From: Mesomycoplasma hyopneumoniae J
GTDB lineage: Bacteria; Bacillota_I; Bacilli_A; Mycoplasmatales; Metamycoplasmataceae
DNA: 64,000 nt
NCBI RefSeq assembly: GCF_000008205.1
Contig: NC_007295.1
Location: 186,001-250,000 of the forward strand
Direction: 5' to 3'
Part shown: one piece after another, positions 9,309 to 18,924 of the stretch
Position numbering within the stretch: position 1 is the first letter of the stretch
Layout: each line of letters opens with the position of its first letter
The notes under the pieces: model-generated
Database searches by the model: none
What the model was told of the DNA's origin: nothing
What the model saw: the letters and a program-made list of their open reading frames with translations, nothing else
Position numbers and translations under genes: made by a program

Positions 9309-10446
9309 CTTTAAAAATAATTTTCCTTTTCTTAACAAGGTTACTTACCTTGATTCTGCAGCAATGATGCAAAAACCACTTTCTGTAATTAAAAAAATTA
9401 GTGACTTTTACTTAAATTCAGCTATAAATATTCATTCACAGAATTCAAAAATAGGCTATGAAAATAGTGATAAAATCGGAAAAATTAGGGAAAAAATTGC
9501 CAGATTTATCAATGCCGAATCAGAAGAAATTATTTTTAATTCTGGAACAACCGAAGCAATTAACTTATTTGCTAATATGATTAAAAAATTCCTAAAAAAG
9601 GGTGATCAGATTTTACTTTCGCCTCTAAATCATTCATCAAATTTAATAATTTGAATAAAAATAGCAGCTAAAATAGGTGCCGAAATTATTTATAGTAAAA
9701 AAATAATTGATAAAATTTCACCAAAAACTAAAATTATTGCTTTTTCACAAACGAATAATTCAATTTTAGTTAATCTGAATTTGGTGGAGATTTGGAAAAA
9801 GGCTCTAAAATACCACGCTTTTGTATTTAATGATGCTACTCAGGCAATAAATTATCAAAAAGTTAGTCTGAAATTATGCCATGGCCTTGCTTTCAGTTCA
9901 AATAAATTTTATGGGCCAACCGGCCTTGGAGTCTTAGCAATAAAAAAGGAACTTCTTAATAAATTAGAGCCAGTTAAATTTGGAGGAGGAACAGTTGCAG
10001 AAATAAATTCTAAAAATATAGTTTATTATAATGGTTATCGAAAATTTGAGGCAGGAACCTTGAATTTAGCAGCAATTTGGGGGCTTGGTGCTGCAGTTGA
10101 TTTTATAAATGCTATCGGAATTAAAAAAATTGCCAAAAAACTACAAGTTTTAAGTATTTATTTATACGAAAAACTTGAAAAAATTGAAAAAATTGAAATT
10201 TTTTCTAAAAAAGGCAATCATATTATAATTTTTAATATTAAAGAATTTAACGCATCGGATGTTGTCTCATATCTAGGAAATAATAATATTTATGTTCGCA
10301 GTGGGACGTTTTGCGTTCCTTTTTTAGAAAAAATACTAAAGAAAAGAAGCTTTATTCGTGTTTCACTAGCATTTTACAATGATTTTAACGATATTGATAG
10401 ACTAATTTCGGTTTTAGAAAAAAAGGAGTTTTTGAATTTTGTATAA
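9301..10446 (+). CDS. sufS: Cysteine desulfurase (SufS/Csd class)
   Basis: Predicted 381-residue PLP enzyme that removes sulfur from cysteine for Fe-S cluster assembly. The PLP lysine is K202 in SSNKFYGPTGLGVL. The cofactor-stacking His lies in SPLNHSSN, the cofactor Asp in NDATQAINY, and the persulfide-accepting cysteine is C338 in RSGTFCVPF, a short-loop form as in SufS. One TGA Trp. Overlaps tlyA by 8 bases and the sufU-like gene by 8 bases, so desulfurase and scaffold are made together. Two genes alone suggest a minimal Suf system. Confidence 0.93.
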
Positions 10447-10867
10447 GGATTTCAGCAAAAGGCGTGATATTATTTTAAGTTCAAATAAAAAATTTAATGA
10501 AAAAAAACGAATTTGTCTAACAAAAAATAGTCAAATAAATGAAAATTGTGATGATAGGGCAAGTCTTGATTTAGAAATTTTTGAGAAAAAAATTGAAAAA
10601 ATTCAATTTTGCGCTTCAGGATGCAGCCTTTTGATTGCAAGTTGTTATTTATTTGAGAAAATTCTAATTAAAAAAACTATAAATCAAGTCAAAATTTTAC
10701 TAGATAAATATGAAAAAATGATAAATTTTCAGGAAATTATTCCTGAATTAGACAGTCTTAATGCTTTAGTTATGGTAAAAAATCACCCAAATCGCCTAGT
10801 ATGTGTGAATATACCAGTAAAATTATTAAAAAATCAACTAGGAAATTATGAAAAAAATCAGAATTAA
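10439..10867 (+). CDS. sufU: Iron-sulfur scaffold protein, SufU/IscU type
   Basis: Predicted 142 residues carrying the three scaffold cysteines: C37 in NENCDDR (the usual C-G-D motif with Asp two residues on), C62 in FCASGCSLLIAS and C122 in HPNRLVCVNIP. It would accept persulfide sulfur from the adjacent SufS and, in SufU proteins, bind zinc at this site. There is no ATG; the start is taken as TTG 10439, with AGGAG at 10424-10428 ten bases upstream. The first 25 residues are Lys-rich and unlike other SufU proteins. Overlaps sufS at its start and rluB at its end. Confidence 0.82.
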   Translation: MYKDFSKRRDIILSSNKKFNEKKRICLTKNSQINENCDDRASLDLEIFEKKIEKIQFCASGCSLLIASCYLFEKILIKKTINQVKILLDKYEKMINFQEIIPELDSLNALVMVKNHPNRLVCVNIPVKLLKNQLGNYEKNQN

Positions 10868-11570
10868 CAAATTTTTATCGGAAATGGGGGTTTGCTCGCG
10901 TAGGCAATCTGAGAAATTAATTTTACAAGGTCGGATAAAAATAAATAACGAAACTGCGAAAATTGGACAAATAATTAGTCAAAATGATGTAATTGAACTT
11001 GATCAGCAAAAAATTACTAAAAAACCACCAATTTTTTGATATGCATTAAATAAGCCAAAAAATTACATTACAAGCCGGTTTGATCCAGAAAATAGACCAA
11101 CAATAATGGAATTTTTTAGTAAAAATGAATATCTTTTTCCTGTTGGAAGATTAGATTTCCAAACTACCGGGTTAATTTTGATCACAAATGATGGAAAAAC
11201 TACAAATAAATTATTACATCCAAGCTCAAAAATCGAGAGAACATATTTAGTAAAAACAGATTTTAGTCTCAGTGATAAAGAAATTCGCTTCTTAAATGAT
11301 AATAAAATCCAACTTGATAGTGTTAAATCCATCCAAAAAATTAAAAAATGTAGCTCCAGAACTTACCTTGTAACAGTTTGGCAAGGTTCTAACCATCATA
11401 TCAAAAAACTATTTTTGTCAATAAGTAAAAAAGTTCTAAAGCTGAAGAGGGTAAGTTTTGCAAATATTAAACTAGATAACATCAGCGAAGGCAAGTACCG
11501 AAAACTAACAAATCAAGAAATTAAATCACTCGAGAATCAAGTAAAAAATACGACTAGATTAGGTGACTAA
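10848..11570 (+). CDS. rluB: RluB/RsuA-family rRNA pseudouridine synthase
   Basis: Predicted 240 residues. The N-terminal S4 domain is IRINKFLSEMGVCSRRQSEKL. The catalytic Asp is D103 in GRLDFQTTGLILITNDG, the signature of the RsuA/RluB/RluE group, and HHIKKLF corresponds to the conserved RQIRRMF region, which is reduced here. It modifies a uridine in 23S rRNA (RluB) or 16S rRNA (RsuA); which one cannot be told from sequence alone. One TGA Trp. It begins 20 bases inside sufU and is the last gene of the rightward operon. Confidence 0.88.
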
Positions 11571-11597
11571 AAAATTAAAAATTTACATCAATTTACG

Positions 11598-11650
11598 TAT
11601 TCTTTTTGATTTTTATATTAAATTTTTTGATATAAAAATCAAAAAGAATA
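11598..11650. terminator. Perfect 21-bp hairpin between convergent operons
   Basis: Bases 11598-11618 and 11630-11650 are exact inverted copies around an 11-base loop, 27 bases beyond the rluB stop. No long U-tract follows on the plus strand, so it may act as an RNA 3'-end or stability structure as well as a terminator for the nusB-rluB operon. Confidence 0.7.
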
Positions 11651-11723
11651 GGAAAATTTGCCTCGCAACCCTAAAGGTTTTTTTTCTTTAATTCTTAAAA
11701 TAAAAATTATTATATAAAATTAA

Positions 11724-11752
11724 AAAAACACTTGTTTTTAAAGTGTTTTTTT
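11724..11752 (-). terminator. Intrinsic terminator of the ribosomal protein operon
   Basis: AAAAACACTT (11724-11733) and AAGTGTTTTT (11741-11750) form a 10-bp stem with a 7-base loop. In the leftward direction the stem is followed by further T residues. It lies 27 bases after the rplQ stop. Confidence 0.8.
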
Positions 11753-11778
11753 TACTTTATAAGCACTAAAAGAATTAT

Positions 11779-12141
11779 CTAGACTAGTTCAATTATTGCC
11801 ATTTTTGAATTATCACCTAATCGACTTGGAATTCTAACAATCCGAGTATATCCCCCGTTTCTTTCTTGATAACGAGGTGCGACTTTGTTAAATAAATAAG
11901 GCATAACTTTAACTCCATCTCTGGTTTTTAGGCCATAAAGGAAGCTAAGAATTTGCCGACGGGCGGCAAGATCGTTTTTTTTTGCCTTTGTAATTAGTTT
12001 TTCAACTACCGAACGAAGTCGTTTTGCGCGATCAAGGGTTGTTTTAATATGTCCATGTAAAATTAAAGAGGTTGCAAGTGAACGAAAAACTTGGCGATCT
12101 CAGGCCGCATCATGCCGATAAATTTGATGTGGATTTGCCAT
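11779..12141 (-). CDS. rplQ: 50S ribosomal protein L17
   Basis: Predicted 120 residues: starts ANPHQIYRHDAAWDRQVFR, a divergent form of the L17 opening (normally MRHxxxxxKLxRxxxHR), then LATSLILHGHIKTTLDRAKRLRSVVEKLITKAK, and ends GGYTRIVRIPSRLGDNSKMAIIELV, all characteristic of L17 near the peptide exit. It follows rpoA by 2 bases, the classical alpha-operon end. One TGA Trp near the N-terminus. A terminator hairpin follows. Confidence 0.95.
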
Positions 12142-12143
12142 TT

Positions 12144-13142
12144 TTAATTTTCTCCTTTATTTTCGTTTTTATAGTTTTGTAGTTTTTCCATTATCTCTTG
12201 CACCGATTTTCGTCCAAGATTTTTAATATTCTCAAAATCATCTTGACTAAGTTTTTCAATATCTGAAATTTTATAATACTGCGCGCGACGAAGGGCATTA
12301 AGTGAACGCACAGAAAGATCAAGTGCATCAATACTATTTGAAAAACGGCGGATAGGTTCTTCTTTAATCTCTTGATCACCAAAGAAATCAGCACTGAATT
12401 TATTAAGGTTTTCAACATCGGCAAGCAAATTAAGGTGGGCAATAAGAATTTTTGCCCCCTGCGAAAGAGCATCTTTTGCAAAAATAGATCCATCAGTTTT
12501 AATTGAAAAATTTAGTTTTTCTTCAATTATTGGACTTGCTGAGTTAATTTCAACAGCTTGATAATTTGCATTTAATACAGGCGAAAAATCACTATCAACG
12601 GCTAAAACAGACCCTTCAATTTGGGACTCAAGCAGCGAAATTACCTCATTTACATACTTTTTGTTTGTTTCAAAATCTACAAATCCTTTACCATTTGTAA
12701 TAAAAAGTTCAAATTTTAAAGCTCCTACTTTGGAAACATCAGCAATATATAAATCCGGATTTACAATTTTAAGACCACTGTGAGATTCAATATCACGGGC
12801 ATAAATTTGCCCTGCTTTTTGACCTAAAAAACTTGCCACGTGGATTGAATTTTGACTAAAAACACTTGGATTATAGAAAAAACGTACTCTTTTTAAATTA
12901 TTAAGAATTGTGACAACATCTTCAATTACATCATCAAGAACGGTAAATTCATGTTTTATTCCCTCAATTTTAACCCCAAAAACTGCACAGGAAGGAATTG
13001 ACGATAAAACTGTTCGGCGAAGCGCATTTCCTAAGGTATTACCGAGTCCGCGTTCGAGTGGTTTTATTTCAAAGCTTGTTTCAAATTCATTAACTTGTTC
13101 AACAAGATTTTCAGAATAATAAACTTTTGCGTGTTTTTTCAT
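12144..13142 (-). CDS. rpoA: DNA-directed RNA polymerase subunit alpha
   Basis: Predicted 332 residues. The N-terminal dimerisation domain has FEIKPLERGLGNTLGNALRR and SSIPSCAVFGVKIEG. The C-terminal domain begins near residue 260 with SIDALDLSVRSLNALRRAQ and has the helix-hairpin-helix NLGRKSVQEIMEKL. Alpha nucleates core polymerase assembly and contacts upstream promoter DNA. Length is normal. It sits between rpsK (6-base gap) and rplQ (2-base gap). Confidence 0.98.
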   Translation of the reverse strand: MKKHAKVYYSENLVEQVNEFETSFEIKPLERGLGNTLGNALRRTVLSSIPSCAVFGVKIEGIKHEFTVLDDVIEDVVTILNNLKRVRFFYNPSVFSQNSIHVASFLGQKAGQIYARDIESHSGLKIVNPDLYIADVSKVGALKFELFITNGKGFVDFETNKKYVNEVISLLESQIEGSVLAVDSDFSPVLNANYQAVEINSASPIIEEKLNFSIKTDGSIFAKDALSQGAKILIAHLNLLADVENLNKFSADFFGDQEIKEEPIRRFSNSIDALDLSVRSLNALRRAQYYKISDIEKLSQDDFENIKNLGRKSVQEIMEKLQNYKNENKGEN

Positions 13143-13148
13143 AAGTTT

Positions 13149-13553
13149 TTACCTTTTTTCCTGGCGTTTAAATCATTTTCGAGGTGGGCGTGTTCCATTA
13201 TGTGGAACTGGAGTTACATCTTTTGTTAATAAAATGTTAAGTCCGGAGGTAATAATTTGTTTTCGGGCCGCTTCTTTGCCCTGTCCTGTCCCTTTTAGTT
13301 CGACAATCACCTCCCGAATTCCATGTTCGCGCGCTTTTTGAGCCGCTGCAGCAGTTGCTAAAGTTGCTGCATAGGCTGTCTTCTTCTTTGTTCCTTTAAA
13401 TCCAACTGATCCTGAAGATGCCCAAGAAATTACATTTCCTTGTTTATCAGTAAAAGAAATAATAGTATTTTGGTGCGAAGAATGAATATGAGCGATGCCG
13501 ACGGTAACATTTTTTGGACGAAGTTTTTTAACTTTTTTTACATTAGTTGCCAT
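13149..13553 (-). CDS. rpsK: 30S ribosomal protein S11
   Basis: Predicted 134 residues: [38 protein letters not shown], and the C-terminal [13 protein letters not shown] followed by WFKRQEKR. The Trp is a TGA at 13175-13173. Reading through it gives the expected basic S11 tail in the 16S platform region. Two bases separate it from rpsM. Confidence 0.97.
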
Positions 13554-13555
13554 TT

Positions 13556-13969
13556 TTATTTACCTTTATCCTTTTTAGCCATAATTGTTTTTCGCGGTCC
13601 TTTACGAGTTCGGGCATTTTTTTGGGTAACTTGACCACGAACAGGTAAGCCTTTTCGGTGGCGAATTCCACGATAACATTTAATTTCAATTAATCTTTTA
13701 ATATTTGACTGAACCTCGCGGTGAAGATCACCTTCGGTCTTATAAGTTTTAGCAACATCACGGATGACTTGTAAAACTTCTTCATTTATTTCTTTTACCT
13801 TGGTGTTTTCGGTTAAAATTGGGAATTTTTTTCCAAATTTTTCTTCCTGTAACTTTGCCGTTTTTTCAACAATTTCTGTTGCCAGCGATTTACCAATTCC
13901 AAAAATGCTACAAAGAGCAATCACAATCCTTTTATGATTTGGAATTTCAACATTTAAAACACGTGCCAT
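13556..13969 (-). CDS. rpsM: 30S ribosomal protein S13
   Basis: Predicted 137 residues: starts [18 protein letters not shown], contains the helix-hairpin-helix [12 protein letters not shown], and ends with the basic tail [15 protein letters not shown] then TRKGPRK. S13 sits in the 30S head and contacts tRNA and L5. It is slightly longer than the bacterial average because of an insert around residues 30-55 ([19 protein letters not shown]). A 145-base gap separates it from rpmJ. Confidence 0.97.
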   Translation of the reverse strand: MARVLNVEIPNHKRIVIALCSIFGIGKSLATEIVEKTAKLQEEKFGKKFPILTENTKVKEINEEVLQVIRDVAKTYKTEGDLHREVQSNIKRLIEIKCYRGIRHRKGLPVRGQVTQKNARTRKGPRKTIMAKKDKGK

Positions 13970-14032
13970 TTTGAATATTTAGTTAAATATTTCTCCTTTT
14001 TTTAGATTTTTGTAAAAAATGAAATTTTTTTT

Positions 14033-14079
14033 AAAAATCAAAATTTTTTAGTTTTTTTAAATAAAAAAATTTTTGATTT
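14033..14079 (-). repeat. AT-only hairpin between rpmJ and rpsM
   Basis: Roughly 14033-14049 and 14063-14079 are inverted copies with one bulge, about 16 bp. It sits in the widest gap of the alpha operon, but lacks a following U-tract in the leftward direction, so an attenuator or processing site is only a possibility. Confidence 0.4.
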
Positions 14080-14114
14080 CTATTTGAAAAAGATTAAAAC
14101 TATAAAAATCTAGC

Positions 14115-14228
14115 CTAACCTTGTCTTTGCTTATGCTTTTTTATTAAACAAATAACACGATTAATTGAGCGTCGTTTAATAATTTTACAATCTTTGCAAA
14201 TTTTTTTAATACTTGCACGAACTTTCAT
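14115..14228 (-). CDS. rpmJ: 50S ribosomal protein L36
   Basis: Predicted 37 residues, [20 protein letters not shown] to KKHKQRQG. The four zinc ligands of the C+ form are present: C11, C14, C27 and H32. Size, motif and place between infA and rpsM identify it. Start ATG at 14228; stop TAG at 14117-14115. Confidence 0.97.
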   Translation of the reverse strand: MKVRASIKKICKDCKIIKRRSINRVICLIKKHKQRQG

Positions 14229-14272
14229 ATTTTTATCCTTTAAAATTTATTTAAACAATTTAGTTATATAAA

Positions 14273-14500
14273 TTATTTAAACCGGTAAACTATTCTTCCT
14301 TTTGATAAGTCATAAGGCGAAATTTCCACCTTTACCATATCACCAATAATAATTTTTATATGATGAATTTTCATTTTTCCCGCGATATGACAGTTTAATT
14401 TAATCCCATTTTCGAGAGTTACCTCATATTCCTGGGCATTAAAAACGTGGGTGACTTTTCCCTGAAATAATAGTTTTTGTTCTTTTGGTAAATTTGCCAT
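14273..14500 (-). CDS. infA: Translation initiation factor IF-1
   Basis: Predicted 75 residues with the single OB-fold of IF-1: FQGKVTHVFNAQEYEVTLENG, the conserved HIAGKMK (usually HISGKMR), IIIGDMVKVEISPYDLSKGRIVYRFK. IF-1 occupies the 30S A site during initiation. Its ATG directly abuts the map stop codon (no gap). Confidence 0.96.
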   Translation of the reverse strand: MANLPKEQKLLFQGKVTHVFNAQEYEVTLENGIKLNCHIAGKMKIHHIKIIIGDMVKVEISPYDLSKGRIVYRFK

Positions 14501-15253
14501 CTAGTTTTGAGCCATTTCTGTAAGAATTATCCCTCTACCATCCTTAATTAAAATTGTCTCTTCATAATGGGAGGTTTTTCTGCCATCTTTTGCTTTTACC
14601 GACCATCCATCCTTTAAAATTTTAATATGCGGCGAGGTTTGTAGAATCATTGGTTCAATGCAGATAACCATATTATCAACTAACTCTATCCCTTTTTTGG
14701 GGATGCCGAAATTATAAATGTTTGGATTTTCGTGTAATTTTTTGCCTATCCCATGACCAGAAAATTCATAGGGAGTGAAAAATCCATAGGATTTTATTAC
14801 GTTGTTAATTGCAAAACCGATATCACCTGTTTTTGCTCCAGGTTTTATCGCTTTAAAACCGGCAAAAAATGCTTCTTTTGCGCAGTTAATTAATTTTTGA
14901 TTTTCTTGATCTGGTCCAAGTGATTTTGTAAATGCACTATCTACAAAAAAACCATTATAAGAAAGTCCTAAATCGATTGAAACAAGATCATTTTCTTTAA
15001 TGACATATTCACTGGGGATTCCATGGATAAGAATTTCATTAACACTTGCACAAATTGTTGCCGGAAAACCGTGATAATTTAGAAAAGCTGGTTTTGCATT
15101 TCGGCTTTTAATCTCTTCAAAAGCTATGGCATCCAGTTCTTTTAAAGAGATTCCTGGTCTTACAAAGTCATAAATTTTTGCCTTAACTTCTGCCAAGATT
15201 TTGCCAGCAATTTTCAACTGGCTTATTTCAAATTCATTTTTAATTATAGCCAT
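14501..15253 (-). CDS. map: Methionine aminopeptidase, type I
   Basis: Predicted 250 residues. The five metal ligands are visible: Asp in VSIDLGLSYNGFFVDSAFT (two Asp), His in FSGHGIGKKLHENP, Glu in CIEPM and Glu in HYEETILI. It removes the N-terminal Met cotranslationally. No N-terminal SH3-binding or zinc extension. Its start overlaps the end of adk by 10 bases. Confidence 0.97.
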   Translation of the reverse strand: MAIIKNEFEISQLKIAGKILAEVKAKIYDFVRPGISLKELDAIAFEEIKSRNAKPAFLNYHGFPATICASVNEILIHGIPSEYVIKENDLVSIDLGLSYNGFFVDSAFTKSLGPDQENQKLINCAKEAFFAGFKAIKPGAKTGDIGFAINNVIKSYGFFTPYEFSGHGIGKKLHENPNIYNFGIPKKGIELVDNMVICIEPMILQTSPHIKILKDGWSVKAKDGRKTSHYEETILIKDGRGIILTEMAQN

Positions 15254-15882
15254 TTTTCAATTTCTATAACTGTTTCTTCAAGGGTTTGCTCGGCATCTAG
15301 ATAATATATTATACCACTTTTTTTGAAAAATTCAACAATTGGAATCACTGAATTATTGAATTTTTCAATTCGATGTGTGATAATTTCGGGACGATCATCA
15401 TTTCTGGTAATTAAATCGGTGCTATCAAGGTCACATTTTAGTTCGTTTTTCGGTTTTGCAAGCAATAAATTATAAGATTTTTGACATTTTTGACAAAAAA
15501 GTCGCTGAGAAAGACGCGAAATTATCGTCTCATTTTTTATTTTTAGATAAAAAACACAATCTAGATTGATGCCATTTTTGATCATAAATTCCAACTGTTG
15601 AAGCGTTCGAGGATAACCATCAAGAATATAACCTTGATTTTTAGGGATTTTTTTGATAAAATCAGCAACTAATTTATTTGTTATTTCATCAGGGACATAA
15701 CTTCCTGAACTTAAATAATTTTGAATTTGTGCTGCAAATTGGGAATCTTCACTAATTTTTTTTCGAAAAAGATCACCTGTAGAAATATGAACTAACTTGT
15801 ATTTTTCAACTAAAATTTTTGAAATAGTTCCTTTACCTGAGCCAGGAGCTCCTATAAAAAGAATTTTTTTATTGCTTTTCAT
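15244..15882 (-). CDS. adk: Adenylate kinase
   Basis: Predicted 212 residues: P-loop GAPGSGKGT at the N-terminus, NMP-binding region (ISTGDLFRK, GYILDGYPRTLQQ), and a LID with CQKC followed by C and D (CQKCQKSYN, LKCDLDSTD), i.e. a zinc-type LID as in Gram-positives; then the catalytic arginines in RNDDRPEII and the usual closing region. Converts AMP + ATP to 2 ADP. Place between secY and map is the Gram-positive order. Confidence 0.96.
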   Translation of the reverse strand: MKSNKKILFIGAPGSGKGTISKILVEKYKLVHISTGDLFRKKISEDSQFAAQIQNYLSSGSYVPDEITNKLVADFIKKIPKNQGYILDGYPRTLQQLEFMIKNGINLDCVFYLKIKNETIISRLSQRLFCQKCQKSYNLLLAKPKNELKCDLDSTDLITRNDDRPEIITHRIEKFNNSVIPIVEFFKKSGIIYYLDAEQTLEETVIEIEKWL

Positions 15883-15927
15883 TTTTAAGTTTGCCTTCTT
15901 TTAATCAAAAATGTTAAAAATTAAATT

Positions 15928-17349
15928 TTACCATAAAAGATCCTGATTTGAATCAATAGAAGGAGAATTTTTTCGAACTTGTAAATTTTTGCGGATCTTT
16001 TTACTTTGTTTTAGAACTTTTTGTGCATCATAACGGGCTTTGATCTGCGAAATCGTTTCAAGTGTAGTTGTTGCTAAAATTATTATCGAAGTTCCTGAAA
16101 TTGTGATTGCCGAAGGAAGACCTAACATAATTTCAACAGGTTGGAGAATTCCTAAAAAGGTAAGATAAATCGCACTGAAAACTGAAAGTCGCAAAACCAC
16201 TGAAATTAAATAATCTTCAGTCTGTTCTCCTGGGCGAATCCCAGGGATAAAAGTTGAATTTTTGGCAAAATCCTGTGCAATTTTATCAACTCGGGATTGT
16301 TGTAAGGACATTATTATTGAAAAGGAGACATTAAAAACAATAAAAATGATAAGACCGATTGGGTGATAAATTTGCATATTATTATCTATTCAATTCCGAA
16401 CTGCTGAGGTATTTCTATCAAGAAATCCGCTAAAAAGTGTCGGCAGTGAAACGATAATTAAGGCAAAAATTACAGGCATAATTCCAGCAGGATTTAATTT
16501 AAGGGGTAGGATTGAAATTTCCTTAATATTTTTTGACATACCTGATCCGGTTTGTTGAATTGGAATTTTTCTTTCAGCTAAATACACATAAATCGCAATT
16601 AATAAAATAAGTAAAAATCCAAAAATATAAAGAATAAAACTTAAAACCTGAGAAATTAGCGAAGAGGAGAAACTAAGATCGACAAGATACTCAAAAGCGT
16701 GTTGAAAACGACGAGGTAGACCCACTACAATTCCAGAAAAAATTAGTAACGAAGTACCATTTCCAACGCCTTTATCCGTAATTTGTTCGGCAAGAAATAA
16801 AGAAAAAAGTGAACCTGCTACTAAAACAAGCGGCAAAACCAACCAGATAAAAACTGGTGTATTAATTTCGAGGCGAACAAACCCATAATCAGGATTAAGA
16901 ATGACTGTTCGTATTAGCACAACAGCCTGGATAACTGCCACTAACAAGGTAAGAAATCGCGTTATTATGTTAATTTTTCTTCTACCTGCAGGGCCTGATT
17001 GTGATAGCCGATGGATTGGAGGGAATAATTTTGTCTGGGCAATTAGCATAAATAAAGATGCCGTAATGAACGGGCTAATTCCAAGAGCAACTACTGAAAA
17101 ATTCAGCAACCCGCCACCGCCGACGGTATTTATAATTCCTAAAAAGGAATTAGAATCAAGTTGAAACTGTAGCAATTTCAACCCTGGGATAGTAATTGTA
17201 CCACAAACTATAAAAATTACAAGTAAAAAAAATGTAAAAATTAATTTGCGGGCTAAAATTTTTTCCCTATAGGCAAAATAGGCTCGATTTTTCAGACTAA
17301 CATAGGCAGAATTTATTCCAAGTCAAACCTTAGCCAATAATTTTAGCAC
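15928..17349 (-). CDS. secY: Protein translocase subunit SecY
   Basis: Predicted 473 residues with about ten membrane helices, the channel of the Sec translocon. Conserved parts: the plug region after the first helix (GGGGLLNFSVVALGISPFITASL), YLAERKIPIQQTGSGM, SILPLKLNPAGIMPVIFA and FIPGIRPGEQTEDYL. Two TGA codons are read as Trp. The start is GTG at 17349-17347, overlapping the rplO stop (TAGTG). No ATG in a suitable place exists upstream, and this start gives a normal cytosolic N-terminus before the first helix. Confidence 0.95.
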
Positions 17350-17792
17350 TAGCGAACCTCGATTTTTCCACCCTTTTCTTCGATTTTTTTCTGCGCGGCT
17401 ATTGAAAAAGCATTCGTGGTAACTGTTAACTTTTTAGTTAGATCCCCGTTTGCAAGTAATTTAGCTTTCATATTTCGTTTTTTGAGGACCTTTTTAAGAT
17501 ACAATGACTCTAAACTAACAGTATCCCCGTCTTGGTAGCGGCTCTCAAGGTCACTAATATTGAAAATTTCGTATTCTTTTTTGTTAAAGTTTCGAAATCC
17601 TCTTTTTGGAACCCGGCGAAACCAAGGATTCTGACCTCCCTCAAATCCAAGACGGACTGTTGAACGTTTTTTTTGCCCCGACTGACCTCTACCGGCTTGT
17701 TTACCTTTTCCGGCGGCATGTCCACGTCCTTTTCGGTGTTTTTCTTTTCTTGCCCCAGGGGTATAACTAAGATTTTCAAGTCTAATTGACAT
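17349..17792 (-). CDS. rplO: 50S ribosomal protein L15
   Basis: Predicted 147 residues: SIRLENLSYTPGARKEKHRK, GRGHAAGKGKQAGRGQSGQKKRS, FEGGQNPWFRRVPKRGFRN and the C-terminal AFSIAAQKKIEEKGGKIEV. It is directly preceded by its own promoter-like sequence and a hairpin, and followed by secY with overlapping stop and start. No L30 gene precedes it. Confidence 0.97.
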   Translation of the reverse strand: MSIRLENLSYTPGARKEKHRKGRGHAAGKGKQAGRGQSGQKKRSTVRLGFEGGQNPWFRRVPKRGFRNFNKKEYEIFNISDLESRYQDGDTVSLESLYLKKVLKKRNMKAKLLANGDLTKKLTVTTNAFSIAAQKKIEEKGGKIEVR

Positions 17793-17822
17793 TTTTCTTC
17801 CTTATTTTCTCTAAGTTTGATA

Positions 17823-17850
17823 ATTATACTGTATTTTTTTAAAAAACCAA
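17823..17850 (-). promoter_or_regulatory. Internal promoter in front of rplO-secY
   Basis: Leftward: TTGGTT (17850-17845), a 16-base spacer, and a perfect TATAAT (17828-17823), 31 bases before the rplO start. It lies directly downstream of the hairpin after rpsE, so rplO-secY-adk-map could be transcribed separately from the upstream ribosomal genes. Confidence 0.5.
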
Positions 17851-17870
17851 GTTTTTTTTAAAAAAAAGGA

Positions 17871-17906
17871 AAAATTTGGGAAAATTAGCCAGTTTTTCCA
17901 AATTTT
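17871..17906 (-). terminator. Hairpin after rpsE (possible partial terminator)
   Basis: Bases 17893-17906 pair with 17871-17884 with one mismatch. Leftward, the stem is followed within a few bases by a run of eight T residues (17867-17860), giving intrinsic-terminator form immediately after the rpsE stop and before the internal promoter. Confidence 0.5.
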
Positions 17907-18555
17907 AAACTTTTTGCGCCTGCGCTTGCTGTGGGCTTAAATCACGTAATTCGGCTACTTGATTAATTGTTCTTAGTTTCAAAAGTGCTTTTAAGGTTGC
18001 TCTGACCACGTTGATTTTTGTTCTTGATCCGTAAGTTTTTGTATAAATATCGGTATATCCGGCAAGTTCGACTACAGCTCGCACTGTATTTGAAGCCACA
18101 ATTCCTTTTCCTCTTGGAGCTGGTTTTATTAGAATTTTTGAGGCTAGATACTTAACAGCAATTTCATGAGGAACAGTGGATTTTCGATAAATTGGTACAC
18201 TTACAAGGCGATTTTGGGCGTCTTTTATTGCTTTTTTAACTGCATCTTGGACCTCATTAGCTTTGCCATGACCAAAACCGACTCTTCCTTTTTTATTACC
18301 AACTACCGCAAAGGCACTAAAAGAAAAGCGACGACCACCTTTTACCACTTTAACAACACGGTGAATTGCAATTACTCTTTCTTCGAATTCAGGTTTAGAA
18401 TTTTTATCCCGCGAATTTTTTCTAAGCGGTCTACGCCGTTGAATTGGTTTAACTTCACGTGAATTTAAAGGGTTTTTTGCAACTGATTGGGAATTTAGTT
18501 CTACTTTTGGATCTTGATTTAGTAGATCTTTTTGGTTTTCAAGTTTTCTATCCAT
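17905..18555 (-). CDS. rpsE: 30S ribosomal protein S5
   Basis: Predicted 216 residues. The S5 core starts near residue 55 with [20 protein letters not shown] and includes [33 protein letters not shown]-like and [16 protein letters not shown]. The first 50 or so residues (Gln/Asn/Lys/Arg-rich, ending [14 protein letters not shown]) are an extension absent from most bacteria. Starts one base beyond the rplR stop. Confidence 0.95.
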
Positions 18556-18556
18556 A

Positions 18557-18922
18557 CTAGAATTTTACTCCTTGATCTCGCAGGGCATTTGCAAATGCTT
18601 TAACCCGACCATGAAAAAGATAACCACCGCGATCAAAAATATAAGACTCATTTTCCAAATTAAGCTTTTTCATCTTTTTATATAAATCAGGGGCTAAACT
18701 TGAAGCTGAGACAATATTACCTTTATATCCATTTGACTTATCAAGAGTTGAGACCGAAGTTATTACCTTATTTTTTCAAGGATCAAAAATATAAGCATAA
18801 AAGTTGCGTAAGGATTTATAAATACCAATTCGATATTTTTGCTTGTCTTCACGGTTTGATTTTAATTTTTTCAAAATCCGGACATGTTTTGCTTTACGAT
18901 AATAGTTACGTGATTTTTGCAT
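18557..18922 (-). CDS. rplR: 50S ribosomal protein L18
   Basis: Predicted 121 residues: begins [20 protein letters not shown], contains [18 protein letters not shown] (the L18 R-L-x-V-x-R-S-x-x-H-I-Y-A-Q-V-I-D equivalent), [11 protein letters not shown] and ends with the highly typical [21 protein letters not shown]. Binds 5S rRNA with L5. One TGA Trp (FDPWKNK). It lies between rplF (2-base gap) and rpsE. Confidence 0.95.
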
Positions 18923-18924
18923 AA

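Noticed and set aside
17793-17904. Missing rpmD (L30) as a recent deletion
   Set aside because: Mycoplasmas generally lack L30, so absence between rpsE and rplO is normal for the lineage and not a local event.
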